NCBI RefSeq assembly: GCF_000020125.1
Contig: NC_010681.1
Coordinates: forward strand, 2,294,001-2,358,000
From: Paraburkholderia phytofirmans PsJN
GTDB lineage: Bacteria > Pseudomonadota > Gammaproteobacteria > Burkholderiales > Burkholderiaceae
DNA: 64,000 nucleotides
Direction of reading: 5' to 3'
Part shown: one piece after another, positions 44,455 to 55,581 of the stretch
Layout: every line of letters begins with the position of its first letter
Position numbering within the stretch: position 1 is the stretch's first letter
The notes under the pieces: generated by a model
Seen by the model: only the letters and a program-made list of their open reading frames with translations
Database searches by the model: none
What the model was told of the DNA's origin: nothing
Position numbers and translations under genes: made by a program

Positions 44455-46773
44455 ATGAGTTACCCCCCTGTCGTTCCGTTTGCCCACGACAAGGCTGATT
44501 CGGGCGCCTTCGTGGGCGGCGCCCCGGCGTTTCGCCAACTGGTCCGGATGATCGACCGGGTCGCCCCGACCGATCATCCTTTGCTCATCTTCGGCCCGAC
44601 GGGTTCGGGTAAGGAACTGGTCGCGCGCCGGGTGCATGCGCACAGCCAGCGCCAGGATCAGCCGTTCGTCGACGTCAACTGCGGCGCGATTCCCGAGAAC
44701 CTCGTCGAAGCCGAACTGTTCGGGCATGTGAAAGGCGCGTTCACCGGCGCGGCCGAAAACCGCCAGGGACTTTTTCAGCAGGTCGGCAAGGGCACGCTGC
44801 TGCTCGATGAAATCGGCGAACTGCCGCTCGCGTTGCAACCGAAACTGTTGCGCGTGCTTGAAACGCGGACCTTCCGTCCGATCGGCTCGTCCACCAGCCT
44901 GCATTTCGCGGGGCGCGTCGTCGCCGCGACCCATCGCGACCTGCGCGAACTCGCGCGTGAAGGGCTATTCCGCGAAGATCTGTTCTACCGTCTCGCGGTG
45001 TTCGTGCTCGCCGTCCCCGGACTCGAGCAGCGCATCGAGGACATCCCGGCGCTCGTCACCCACTTCGCAGCGCAGCACGCGCGCCGTCTCGAGTTTTCGC
45101 CGGCCGCCATCCGGCGGCTTTGCCAGCATTCGTGGCCGGGCCATATCCGGCAATTGCGCAATCTGATCAGCCAGTTGAGCGTGCTCGCCGAAAACACGCT
45201 GATCGATGTCGACTCGCTCGAGCCGTTTCTTGCCAACGAAACCAGCGGTCCGGTGTCGCGCGCGAGTCTCGCCGACATGCTGTTGCAACTCGAAGGCCGC
45301 GACAAGCTCGCCGCCGCCGAAGACCTGCTGATCGACCGCGCGCTCGAGCGCACCAGCGGCAACAAGAGCGCGGCCGCCAGCATGCTCGGCGTGGGGCGCA
45401 AGACCATCGAGCGGCGGCTGAAGTCGCGCGAGGAACATCACCGGGAAGCGCGCAAGTGTCTCGAACACGCGAGCGCGCTGATCGAGGAGTCGAAGTTCGC
45501 GGAAGCGATTCCATTGTTGCGCCGCTGCCTCGATCTGCTGCAGACGCCTCACGAACAGGAAGCCGTGCGCCGTCTGCAGTTCGACGCCTACCGGCTGCTC
45601 GGCATGAGCTTGCGCAGCGTGCACGGCTGGCTTTATGCGGAGGCCACCGCCTGCTACGCCGCCGCGCTGATGGTGGGCGAAGGCGTCTGCGAGCCCGCCG
45701 AGATCGCCGCGATCCAGTTCGGCATCTGGACCACGCAACTGACGACGCTCCAACTCAAGCAGGCGCGCGGCACCGCGCAGAACATGCTGGAGCGCGCACA
45801 GAACGGCGGCGACCGGGTCTCGCTCGACGAAGCCCACGTCGCGATGACCAACACCCTCTTCTGGCTCGGCGACAGCGAGGAAGCGCTGGCCTGTCTCGCG
45901 CGCGGCAACCTGCTCGGCGTGGGGCGCAACGACATCCGTACCGGCTCGCAAGGAATCGATCTTGCCAGCCTCGCGTTGACTTTCGAAGGTCTGGCCGCGT
46001 ATCAGATCGGCGCTTTCGGGCAGGCGCGGCGCGCCATGGAAATGTTGATCCTGCGCGCGTCCGAACCGGGTGCGCACGCGCTCGCTCATGCCGTCAACCT
46101 GCAGGGCGCCGCCTGGCTCGCCTGCCTGTTCGACGACGTGGACCGGCTCGGCCATCTCGCGAGCGAACTCGAATCGGTGTCGATCGCGAACGGCTTCGCG
46201 TTCTATCGCGGCGTCGGCCAGGTGCTGCGCGCCTGCCACCTCAGCGCGCTCGGCCATTCCGACGAAGCGGAAACCGTCATGCTCGACGGCTACGACAACC
46301 ATGTCGTGTGCAACGGCGGTGCGCTGTTCTATTCGTTCAAGACATGGCAGCACGGCGAACTGCTGCTGCGCGCCGGCCGCGCGAAGATCTGCGAGGCGAT
46401 TCTCGCCACCGCGATCGACGAGACCCTCGCCCGCCAGGAGCGCGTCTATCTGGGCGAACTGCTGGTCACCCGGGCGCGCGCGCAATGGGCGCTCGGTGAC
46501 GTGAACGCCGCCGAACTCGGTCTGCGCACCGCGCTGTCCACCGCGCTCGCGTTCGGTTCGGTGCCCGCGCGTGTGGACGCCGCGCGCTATCTCGCCGATC
46601 TGCTGCGCTCCACCGGCCGCGGCGCCGAAGCCATCGACACACTCGAGCGCGGCTTGCGCTCGCTGACCACGGATCCGACGACTCGCGTCACCAGCGCCGC
46701 GAATCTGCTTGCCGAACTTCAGCTGGATGCGTCTTTCAACCTCGACAGTAAAGGACTCGCAAATGGCATATGA
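44455..46773 (+). CDS. Sigma-54-dependent activator with C-terminal helical-repeat domain
   Basis: The 772-residue protein starts directly with the AAA+ sigma-54 activator domain: Walker A GPTGSGKE (48-55), an intact sigma-54-contacting GAFTGA loop (94-99), Walker B LLLDEIGE (115-122). A Fis-type helix-turn-helix follows in the middle (about 303-323, SAAASMLGVGRKTIERRL). The remaining about 440 residues are Ala/Leu/Glu-rich helical pairs resembling TPR-type sensor regions of MalT-like proteins. Usual activators have the sensor first and the helix-turn-helix last, so the order is unusual. DUF917 and racemase-like genes follow in the same operon with overlaps. Confidence 0.88.
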   Translation: MSYPPVVPFAHDKADSGAFVGGAPAFRQLVRMIDRVAPTDHPLLIFGPTGSGKELVARRVHAHSQRQDQPFVDVNCGAIPENLVEAELFGHVKGAFTGAAENRQGLFQQVGKGTLLLDEIGELPLALQPKLLRVLETRTFRPIGSSTSLHFAGRVVAATHRDLRELAREGLFREDLFYRLAVFVLAVPGLEQRIEDIPALVTHFAAQHARRLEFSPAAIRRLCQHSWPGHIRQLRNLISQLSVLAENTLIDVDSLEPFLANETSGPVSRASLADMLLQLEGRDKLAAAEDLLIDRALERTSGNKSAAASMLGVGRKTIERRLKSREEHHREARKCLEHASALIEESKFAEAIPLLRRCLDLLQTPHEQEAVRRLQFDAYRLLGMSLRSVHGWLYAEATACYAAALMVGEGVCEPAEIAAIQFGIWTTQLTTLQLKQARGTAQNMLERAQNGGDRVSLDEAHVAMTNTLFWLGDSEEALACLARGNLLGVGRNDIRTGSQGIDLASLALTFEGLAAYQIGAFGQARRAMEMLILRASEPGAHALAHAVNLQGAAWLACLFDDVDRLGHLASELESVSIANGFAFYRGVGQVLRACHLSALGHSDEAETVMLDGYDNHVVCNGGALFYSFKTWQHGELLLRAGRAKICEAILATAIDETLARQERVYLGELLVTRARAQWALGDVNAAELGLRTALSTALAFGSVPARVDAARYLADLLRSTGRGAEAIDTLERGLRSLTTDPTTRVTSAANLLAELQLDASFNLDSKGLANGI

Positions 46774-47980
46774 ATTACGCCGGAAAGATCTGGAACCGCT
46801 GCTATTGGGGGCAGCGTTCTTCGGTAGCGGCGGCGGCGGCACGATCGAATCCGCGCGGCATCTCGCCGAGCATTTCGTGACCGGTGACTATTACCCCACC
46901 GACACGGTCAAGGTCGTGTCGGTCGACGAGGCCACCGAAGGCGCGGCCGTCATGGTCGCCTACCTCGGCGCGCCCGAAGCGATCAACTCCGCGACCTATC
47001 CGCTCGGCCCCGTGACGGCCGTGCAGAACGTTCAGGCCCGGCTCGCCTCGCAATCGACGAAGCTCGCCTACGTGATGCCGCCGGAAAGCGGCGCGCTGGG
47101 CTTCACGGTGGCGGCGCTGGTGGCGGCGAAGCTCGGCCTCGCGGTGATCGACGCCGACGGCGCCGGCCGCGCCGTGCCCTCGCTGCCGATGCTCACCTTC
47201 GCGGCCGCCGAGATCGATCCGCGCCCGGCGTTTCTGGTGAGCCAGGGCGGCCTGTGCGTCGAGCTCGACGTCACGCCGCGCAACAGCAACCAGGGCGGCC
47301 CGACCCATCAACGCGACGTGTCGGCGATCGTCGAGCAGATGATGCGTCCGGTCGTCGCCGATCCCGAGTTCGGCCAGTTCGGCGGCCTCGCGATGTGGGT
47401 GATGAAGCCGGCGGAGATCCGTCGCGCCACACCGATTCATGGCACCTTGACGCGCGCGCTGGAACTCGGGCGCGCGTTGCAAGCCGGCCGGATCGGCAGC
47501 GCGCAGCAGATGATCGGCTATCTCGCCGAGCATTGCGGAATCGCCGCGCGCGCCATCTCGGAGCCCGGCGAACTGGTTTCGGCCGAGGTCGATACGAGCG
47601 GCGGCTTCGACGTCGGCAAGGTGCATATTCAGGCCGGCCAGCGGACCTATACGGTGCTGTATCAGAACGAGTCGCTGCTCGCGTGGGACAGCGCCAATCC
47701 GCAGCCGATCGTGTTGTCGCCGGATAGCGTTGCGTATTTCGTCGGCGGCGAAGGTCAGGCGATTTTCAGCAACGGCGACCTGCTCCAGGACGACGGCTCG
47801 TTGAACCCGGTGATCGGCAAGCGCCCCGTGACGCTGATCGCATGGCGTGCCGAAGCCGAGTTGCGCAAGCCCGGCCTGATTCTCGACAGCTTCATGCAGC
47901 TGCTGAACACGCTCGGCTATCTCGGGCCCTATGTGCCGCTTGAAACGCTCCACGCCGCACGCAAGGGAGAGGCAGCATGA
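46763..47980 (+). CDS. DUF917 family protein
   Basis: The 405-residue protein fits DUF917, with the Gly-rich N-terminal GAAFFGSGGGGTIESARHL, the acidic pair IDADGAGRAVPSLPM and a C-terminal beta-rich half. DUF917 proteins often accompany hydantoin, racemase or permease genes and relate to hydantoinase-type nickel or acyl-hydrolase families by context, without proven activity. AAAGGA precedes the ATG at 46763, which overlaps the end of the activator gene by 11 bases. The stop overlaps the next start in ATGA. Confidence 0.85.
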   Translation: MAYELRRKDLEPLLLGAAFFGSGGGGTIESARHLAEHFVTGDYYPTDTVKVVSVDEATEGAAVMVAYLGAPEAINSATYPLGPVTAVQNVQARLASQSTKLAYVMPPESGALGFTVAALVAAKLGLAVIDADGAGRAVPSLPMLTFAAAEIDPRPAFLVSQGGLCVELDVTPRNSNQGGPTHQRDVSAIVEQMMRPVVADPEFGQFGGLAMWVMKPAEIRRATPIHGTLTRALELGRALQAGRIGSAQQMIGYLAEHCGIAARAISEPGELVSAEVDTSGGFDVGKVHIQAGQRTYTVLYQNESLLAWDSANPQPIVLSPDSVAYFVGGEGQAIFSNGDLLQDDGSLNPVIGKRPVTLIAWRAEAELRKPGLILDSFMQLLNTLGYLGPYVPLETLHAARKGEAA

Positions 47981-48714
47981 GCACGCCTTCGAACTCGCCT
48001 ATCCGCATCTGCGTGCTCGTGCCCGTCGCTACGTCGGCCTACAACGACCGCATCATGAAGGCCATCGCGCCGGTCTTGCCGTCGGACGTGCAGGTCGAGA
48101 TCCGCAACATCACCACGGGGCATCCCGACATCGAGAACCGCACGAACTGGCTGCAGAACGGCATGCCGGTGGTCGAACTCGCGCAGGCGATCGCCAACGA
48201 CGGCTTCGACGGCATCTGGCTGACCGACTTCGACATGTGCGGCGTCGAGGCCGCGCGCGAAGTGATCGATATCCCGATCATCGGCGGTTTTCCCGCTGCG
48301 GCCTTCACCGCGCTTGCGCTCAGCCAGCGCTTCTCGATCATCACGATCCTGCAAAGTACGCTGGCGATGCAGCGCGGTCATCCGCAGACCTACGGCATCC
48401 AGGACAACTTCGCGTCGATCCGCGCGATCGATTGCCCGGTCTCGCAGCTCGACAATGTCGACGTGGTGGTCGTTCGCACCTTCGAGGCGGCACTGAAGGC
48501 GATCAAGGACGACGGCGCGCAGGCCATTCTGCTCGGCTGCACGGGTTTCGTGGACGTCGCGAGCCGCGTCTCCACGCTGCTCACCGAGGCGCTCGGCGCG
48601 TATGTGCCGGTGATCGATCCGAATCAGGCCGGCTTCAGCTTCCTCGTCTCGCTCGTGCGGATGAAGGTCCGTCCCAGCCGGTTGACGTATAGCAAGGTCA
48701 GTCTGCAGTCGTAA
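47977..48714 (+). CDS. Asp/Glu/hydantoin racemase-family protein with displaced first cysteine
   Basis: The 245-residue protein has the two-lobe racemase fold pattern with VNxNT-like start (ICVLVPVATSAYNDRI) and the C-terminal catalytic LLGCTGF (C188). In hydantoin racemases the first catalytic Cys lies in ACFGDPGLxAARE; here the aligned block is TDFDMCGVEAARE, so Asp84 replaces that Cys and the nearest Cys is four residues later (C88). One-cysteine members, such as arylmalonate decarboxylase, are not racemases. The function may therefore be a decarboxylase or isomerase acting with DUF917. The gene overlaps DUF917 by four bases. Confidence 0.82.
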   Translation: MSTPSNSPIRICVLVPVATSAYNDRIMKAIAPVLPSDVQVEIRNITTGHPDIENRTNWLQNGMPVVELAQAIANDGFDGIWLTDFDMCGVEAAREVIDIPIIGGFPAAAFTALALSQRFSIITILQSTLAMQRGHPQTYGIQDNFASIRAIDCPVSQLDNVDVVVVRTFEAALKAIKDDGAQAILLGCTGFVDVASRVSTLLTEALGAYVPVIDPNQAGFSFLVSLVRMKVRPSRLTYSKVSLQS

Positions 48715-48803
48715 CCCGGGTGATTTTCTCGTCGTGCTCGTCCGGCGCGGCACTATGCCCGCGCAGGATCCCTCCGTTTTCCCGGTCTCTCCCTGTCTCC
48801 CAT

Positions 48804-48831
48804 CGCTTTCGTCCCCATGTGGACGAAAGCG
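48804..48831. promoter_or_regulatory. 11-bp inverted repeat, candidate activator site
   Basis: CGCTTTCGTCC (48804-48814) and GGACGAAAGCG (48821-48831) are a perfect inverted repeat with a 6-base spacer. It lies about 130 bases upstream of a consensus sigma-54 promoter, the usual distance of upstream activator sites. The core GGACGA recurs at 48861 and 48893. Confidence 0.6.
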
Positions 48832-48859
48832 CCCTCTCATCACGCTCAATATGGTCAAC

Positions 48860-48875
48860 TGGACGAAATCGTCCA
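48860..48875. promoter_or_regulatory. Second inverted repeat TGGACGA-AA-TCGTCCA
   Basis: A perfect 7-bp inverted repeat with a 2-base spacer that shares the GGACGA/TCGTCC core with the repeat at 48804-48831. A half site TGGACGA follows at 48892-48898. Together they form an array in front of the sigma-54 promoter. Confidence 0.6.
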
Positions 48876-48958
48876 ATCTTGATGCCACACATGGACGAGA
48901 CTGACCAATCGCCGGTTTGGAAGTCGCCGGCACTCCCGCCTGAACGCGGTTTTCGGGC

Positions 48959-48975
48959 TTGGCACGGTCGTTGCT
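48959..48975 (+). promoter_or_regulatory. Consensus sigma-54 promoter
   Basis: TTGGCACGGTCGTTGCT matches the sigma-54 consensus YTGGCACGrNNNTTGCW at every defined position: GG at 48961-48962, GC at 48973-48974, ten bases between. Transcription should start near 48986. The operon just upstream encodes a sigma-54 activator, and inverted repeats precede the promoter at the right distance. What is transcribed is unclear, see the next entry. Confidence 0.8.
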
Positions 48976-48984
48976 AAAATATTG

Positions 48985-49709
48985 AGACAAAATGTCGCCT
49001 GAACAAGCAACCTGGACCGGCGGCATCCGGAACATGCAGCAAATCCGTCCGACAAGCCGGGGGAGCCTGAGAGACCAACAAGATCACGCGCTGCAAAGCG
49101 TTCGACACACCCACGTCCGGCGACCTGCAGACTGCAACTGAATCGCCGACGTAGCCGAACTCTGGCCTCTCTGTATTTACCGAGACCATTCGGTTAGTGA
49201 TCCGAACCATAGTTGACGCGCCGATCGAGTCCAACGACGCCTTGTCGTTGGCAACAGACCGAGAGAGGGCTGTGCTGTTGTTGTAGTGGTGACTGTCGTG
49301 TGTCGACGCATCGCGACCGAATGCTTCCACAGAGAAGATCGTCGCAATGCGTGACCGCGAAATGGCGGACTCCGCCTGGCTATGTACCAGGCGAGCAGCC
49401 ACGGGGTGCGGCCGTCGTTGCCTTCCCTTGCGGGGACAAGCAGCGGCGGCTTGCTCTTTTTTATCAGGCTGCGTCACGCGCGGCGCATTGACCCATCCTT
49501 TGCGGGACTTTCGAATCATCGGCCGGCGGCGTTGCACGGCCGGCCATCCCGACAGATTTTTTCTGGATCGTCAGACCAGCGGCCTTTTGCATTGCATGAC
49601 CACGCAGATCCACTGCGTGAACGGAATCTGCTTTTTGCAACCCTACGCGGCGTCAGATTGTTAGCGACGTCGTGAGCGGACCACTAGCCATTCACGGGGA
49701 TTCACAACA
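48985..49709. other. About 720 bases behind the sigma-54 promoter without a recognisable gene
   Basis: The first frame behind the promoter is an ATG at 48992 that gives 49 codons (ending 49141) with no recognisable sequence and almost no leader. Beyond it open frames are short or shadow-like on both strands. GGCCGGC (49521 onward) pairs with GCCGGCC nearby, without a following T-run in position for a terminator. Base use is unlike the coding regions. It may be a small RNA gene or the scar of a lost gene. Confidence 0.4.
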
Positions 49710-49898
49710 ATGCATCACCACATTTTCGAAAGCGAACTCGTTCATCTGGAACGCGTGATCGCCTGCGCGTCACGTGAACCGTTCCCGCCCACCTACTGGC
49801 GCGACCGCGTCGAACACCTGAAAAACTGTCCGCACGCGCCGCTGTTCAGCTATCGCATTGCCCGCCTGACCCGTCTTGTCGCCGAACTGAACGGATAA
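49710..49898 (+). CDS. Small conserved-looking protein
   Basis: A 62-residue protein (MHHHIFESELVHLERVIACA..FPPTYWRDRVEHLKNCPHAP) with a predicted helix pair. I have the impression of similar short proteins in Burkholderia. GGGGAT lies in front of the ATG as a modest ribosome-binding site. It is the first convincing gene downstream of the sigma-54 promoter at 48959, some 720 bases away. Function unknown. Confidence 0.6.
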   Translation: MHHHIFESELVHLERVIACASREPFPPTYWRDRVEHLKNCPHAPLFSYRIARLTRLVAELNG

Positions 49899-52633
<2,735 letters not shown>

Positions 52634-52644
52634 ACGGGCGCCGC

Positions 52645-52676
52645 GGTTGCGTCGGGGTTGTCGCTCTGACGCAACC
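52645..52676 (+). terminator. Stem-loop after katG
   Basis: GGTTGCGTC (52645-52653) and GACGCAACC (52668-52676) form a perfect 9-bp stem with a 14-base loop, 12 bases after the katG stop. There is no T-run, so termination strength is uncertain. Confidence 0.5.
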
Positions 52677-52896
52677 CTGCCCACCCAATCGGTGAAGATA
52701 AAACTGCTGTGTTACGGTGCGAGCTCCGTCGTATGGGAGCCGCACCGTTTGTTTTTGTGCGGCAGCATGGTGGAGTGTGCGAGAGTGGCGGACGGGCGAA
52801 ACGCTGCTTCAAGGTCGAGAGCCCGCGCACCGCGCCGTCGAGAATGCCGGTGCTGCAATGACGGCACTGCGGTCAACGACTTGAGGAGCCCGATCA

Positions 52897-53589
52897 ATGG
52901 GAAGCACCAGCGCCGTTGCGGCAGCGGCAATCGCCTTTGTGGGCAGTCACTTTCTGCTCTCCCATCCGCTGCGCAGACCGTTGGTCGGCGCAATCGGCGA
53001 GGCGGCCTTCCTCGGCGTGTATTCGCTGAGCGCGTTCGTAACGCTCGGCTGGCTGATCGTGGCTTACATAAAGGCGCCGCTCTCCGCACCGCTATGGCCG
53101 GTAGGAGACGTGCTCTGGGCGATGGCGACCGTGCTCATGCTGATTGCCTCGGTCCTGCTGATGGGTTCCCTGATCCGGAATCCGGCGTTGCCTACCGGCG
53201 GCCGGCCCGGTGCGTTTCCCGACACCGCGCGCGGCGTGTTCGCGGTGACGCGCCACCCGATGATGTGGTCGATCGCGCTGTGGGGGCTATGCCATATCGC
53301 CGTGTTTCCGGTGGCCAAAAACGTCATCCTGGCAGCGGCCATGGTGATTCTCGCGCTCGCCGGCGCCGCGCTGCAGGACCGCAAGAAGGAGCGGCTCCAA
53401 CCCGAGCTGTGGGCCACATGGGAAGCGCAGACCAGCTACCTGCCATTCGCGGCGATCGCCGCCGGCCGCGCGCGGCTGGGCGGCTTCGGCATGCACGCGC
53501 TGTTGGGCGGCCTCGTCGTCTGGCTCGCGGCGACGTGGGCTCATATCCCGCTCAGCGGCTGGGCCGCGGCCATCTGGCGCTGGCTATAG
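52897..53589 (+). CDS. NnrU-family membrane protein
   Basis: The 230-residue protein has six predicted membrane helices and NnrU features: FVGSHFLLSHPLRRPLV near the start and RGVFAVTRHPMMWSIALWGLCHI in the middle, with a cytoplasmic DRKKERLQPELWATWEAQTSYLPF. NnrU was found next to nitric-oxide genes in Rhodobacter; the family is related to isoprenylcysteine methyltransferase-like and 15-cis-zeta-carotene isomerase proteins. GAGGAG precedes the ATG. No denitrification genes are near. Confidence 0.88.
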   Translation: MGSTSAVAAAAIAFVGSHFLLSHPLRRPLVGAIGEAAFLGVYSLSAFVTLGWLIVAYIKAPLSAPLWPVGDVLWAMATVLMLIASVLLMGSLIRNPALPTGGRPGAFPDTARGVFAVTRHPMMWSIALWGLCHIAVFPVAKNVILAAAMVILALAGAALQDRKKERLQPELWATWEAQTSYLPFAAIAAGRARLGGFGMHALLGGLVVWLAATWAHIPLSGWAAAIWRWL

Positions 53590-53625
53590 ACGCGGTCTTG
53601 TCGGTGCCGTCGCTCAAGCCACGCT

Positions 53626-53937
53626 TCATGCCATGGCATGTCGACTCGATGTGTACGACTCTTTGCTCGTCGACGCGAAATCGGCTGCCTGAAGTGGCAC
53701 CGTATCGGAACCGCAGATCGAACGCTTCTCGCCGGCTCGGGCCAGGATGCGCGTCAGATGCGAATAGAAGTGCTGCAGTTGTTTCGCGTCCGAAGCGCGT
53801 GGTTCGAGATCGAACGCGTCTTCGAGCGCGCGGCGCGATACGTGGAAACGTTGCAGTCCGTGGACGATGCGAATCTGAAAGACGACGCCGTCACTATTGT
53901 GCGGCACCGCTGCCCAAATGAGCGAATGGCTACTCAT
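53626..53937 (-). CDS. DUF1488-like small protein
   Basis: A protein of about 103 residues with VVFQIRIVHGLQRFHVSRRALEDAF and a following helical part (AKQLQHFYSHLTRILARAGEKR), similar in layout to DUF1488. I chose the ATG at 53937; an ATG six codons upstream is also possible. The gene is convergent with nnrU. Function unknown. Confidence 0.6.
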   Translation of the reverse strand: MSSHSLIWAAVPHNSDGVVFQIRIVHGLQRFHVSRRALEDAFDLEPRASDAKQLQHFYSHLTRILARAGEKRSICGSDTVPLQAADFASTSKESYTSSRHAMA

Positions 53938-54147
53938 GGAGCCCCCGTGGATCATGTTGGATCGATAATTCGTGAATTCATATTCGCATATCTCGACGAG
54001 CGGCGAGTCCTTTCAAAATTGTGACGCTTCACGATTCGACATTTTTACCACGGTCGGCATATTGCGGTGCAGCAAAATACCTGTAGACTAAAGAAGGGGC
54101 AACTGCAATTGCACACCCATGGCCGCACTATGACGGGAGAACGCGCC

Positions 54148-54387
54148 ATGACGACTTCTCAGTCTTCACACACTCCAACCGTCCCGGTATTGCATGTTTT
54201 CGAGCAAGCCGGAGGCTGGCATTGGGGCATCACGGTTCCGCGCGCGAAGGGAAGCGGATTCAAACTGATCGCCTTCAGCGAAACAACCTTCGCGGTTGAA
54301 GACGCCGCTCGCAGGGACGGAAGCCAGGCGTTGGAAAGCCTCGCGGATAACGCCGCGCGCGACCGGATCACGACCGACGTCGCGTGA
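54148..54387 (+). CDS. Small soluble protein of unknown function
   Basis: A 79-residue protein with a possible compact alpha/beta domain (PVLHVFEQAGGWHWGITVPRAKGSGFKLIAFSETTF). The ATG at 54148 has GGGAGA upstream, but two earlier in-frame ATGs exist. I do not recognise the family. It stands alone before the NUDIX gene. Confidence 0.55.
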   Translation: MTTSQSSHTPTVPVLHVFEQAGGWHWGITVPRAKGSGFKLIAFSETTFAVEDAARRDGSQALESLADNAARDRITTDVA

Positions 54388-54621
54388 GTTCGAGCGGCCT
54401 CGATCGTCGGCGGCGGGCTACACACGACACGAAGGTCTCCGCCGCACCGGCGCCACACTAATGTCACACTTTAGAACGACGATCGATGCTTGCTCCGTCC
54501 ATGGCCCGGACGGGCGGCATGGCGCGGCGATTCTGCGGCCGCCCCGACGATAGTGACCGCCGTGCGGCCCGTTGCGCCCCTTCCGGGCATGCGGCGTGCT
54601 CCGCACAACGCGGCAGAAAAC

Positions 54622-55062
54622 ATGAGAGACACCGTGAAGCAACGAGCGACTGTTGTCTGCCAGCTCGGCAGGCGAATCCTGTTGGTCAGCCGGGAAGGCA
54701 CCCGCTGGTCGCTACCCGGCGGCAAGCCCGAGGCAGGGGAGGATCTGCGCGAAACCGCGCTGCGCGAATTGATGGAGGAAACGCGCCTTCAAGCGATGGA
54801 CATGCGGTACCTGTTCGGCTTCACCGGCATCCACACTTGCCATCACGTATTTGTCGCGACGCTTGCCGACGGCGACGAGCCGATGCCCAGCAACGAAATC
54901 ACGCGTTGCACCTGGGCGAAGGTGACGGAGGTGGGCGTGCTGCCGGTCAGCACGTCAACGAAGGGAATCGTTGACGTGCTGACCATCGCGTCCAACGGCG
55001 CATCGAGACTGCCGAGCGACTACGACCAGGTAGTGGATTTCGGAGCCCACGTCTCGCGCTGA
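54622..55062 (+). CDS. NUDIX hydrolase
   Basis: The 146-residue protein has a complete Nudix box, GGKPEAGEDLRETALRELMEETRL (about 33-56), matching G-x5-E-x7-R-E-x2-E-E. Such enzymes cleave nucleoside diphosphates linked to another moiety with Mg2+; the substrate cannot be told. The ATG at 54622 is chosen because family similarity begins just after it; the frame is open further upstream. Confidence 0.85.
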   Translation: MRDTVKQRATVVCQLGRRILLVSREGTRWSLPGGKPEAGEDLRETALRELMEETRLQAMDMRYLFGFTGIHTCHHVFVATLADGDEPMPSNEITRCTWAKVTEVGVLPVSTSTKGIVDVLTIASNGASRLPSDYDQVVDFGAHVSR

Positions 55063-55089
55063 TCGAACCGCCCCGGCGCTCGTCGAAGC

Positions 55090-55533
55090 CTACGACTTCG
55101 CCGGACGCCCGGTCTTGACCTGTTCGACAGCGGACACCGTAGCCAGAAGACGCTTCAGCGCCGCGGATTCGAGTAGCAGCAATCCGGCGCGCAGGATTTC
55201 GCCCTTCTTCACGGACACACCGGCAGCCAGGCACTTCTGTTTCAGCGCGGCAATTTTGTCGTAATCCGATTTCGGCATCGTGAAGCTGTCGCGCACGACC
55301 TTCTCTTTCTTCGCGCGCTTGTCCTTGACCGCCACGGCTGCTTTGACAGGCACCGTCGCGTCGGCTGCAATTTTCTTAGCCTTCGACACTTTCTTTGCGC
55401 TTGCGCTCTTCTTCTTCACCGCGACAGTCGCGGTGGGCTCGGCAACTTCGCCTGCGGTTTCGGACGCGGCATCGGCACCCTTCGGGAAGTGAAAGGTCTT
55501 CTTGGTTGCTTTCTTAACGCTCGGTTCACTCAT
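55090..55533 (-). CDS. Lysine-rich basic protein with C-terminal helical DNA-binding-like domain
   Basis: A 147-residue protein with a Lys/Ala/Val-rich N-terminal half reminiscent of histone-H1-like tails (KKKSASAKKVSKAKK, KAAVAVKDKRAKKEK) and a C-terminal about 60-residue domain (SFTMPKSDYDKIAALKQKCLAAGVSVKKGEILRAGLLLLESA) with the pattern of a ribbon-helix-helix protein. It may coat or bind DNA. GAGGAG precedes the ATG at 55533. A perfect 13-bp inverted repeat lies 16 bases upstream of the ATG, suggesting autoregulation. Confidence 0.7.
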   Translation of the reverse strand: MSEPSVKKATKKTFHFPKGADAASETAGEVAEPTATVAVKKKSASAKKVSKAKKIAADATVPVKAAVAVKDKRAKKEKVVRDSFTMPKSDYDKIAALKQKCLAAGVSVKKGEILRAGLLLLESAALKRLLATVSAVEQVKTGRPAKS

Positions 55534-55548
55534 CAAAATCTCCTCAAC

Positions 55549-55581
55549 AAATAACGGTATAAACAGTATATACCGTTATTT
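55549..55581. promoter_or_regulatory. 13-bp perfect inverted repeat upstream of the Lys-rich gene
   Basis: AAATAACGGTATA (55549-55561) and TATACCGTTATTT (55569-55581) are exact reverse complements separated by AACAGTA. The repeat lies directly in the promoter/leader region of the minus-strand gene at 55533 and is the best candidate operator for its ribbon-helix-helix-like product. Confidence 0.65.

Noticed and set aside
44126..44458. 110-codon open frame overlapping the activator start by ATGA
   Set aside because: No ribosome-binding site, GTG start, low-complexity sequence and no recognisable family; kept only as part of the gap description.
44965..46842. 625-codon minus-strand open frame opposite the sigma-54 activator
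   Set aside because: Antisense shadow caused by high GC; no motif or start signal.
48974..49537. 187-codon minus-strand open frame in the region behind the sigma-54 promoter
   Set aside because: No ribosome-binding site or recognisable family, and composition changes along it; could not be supported.
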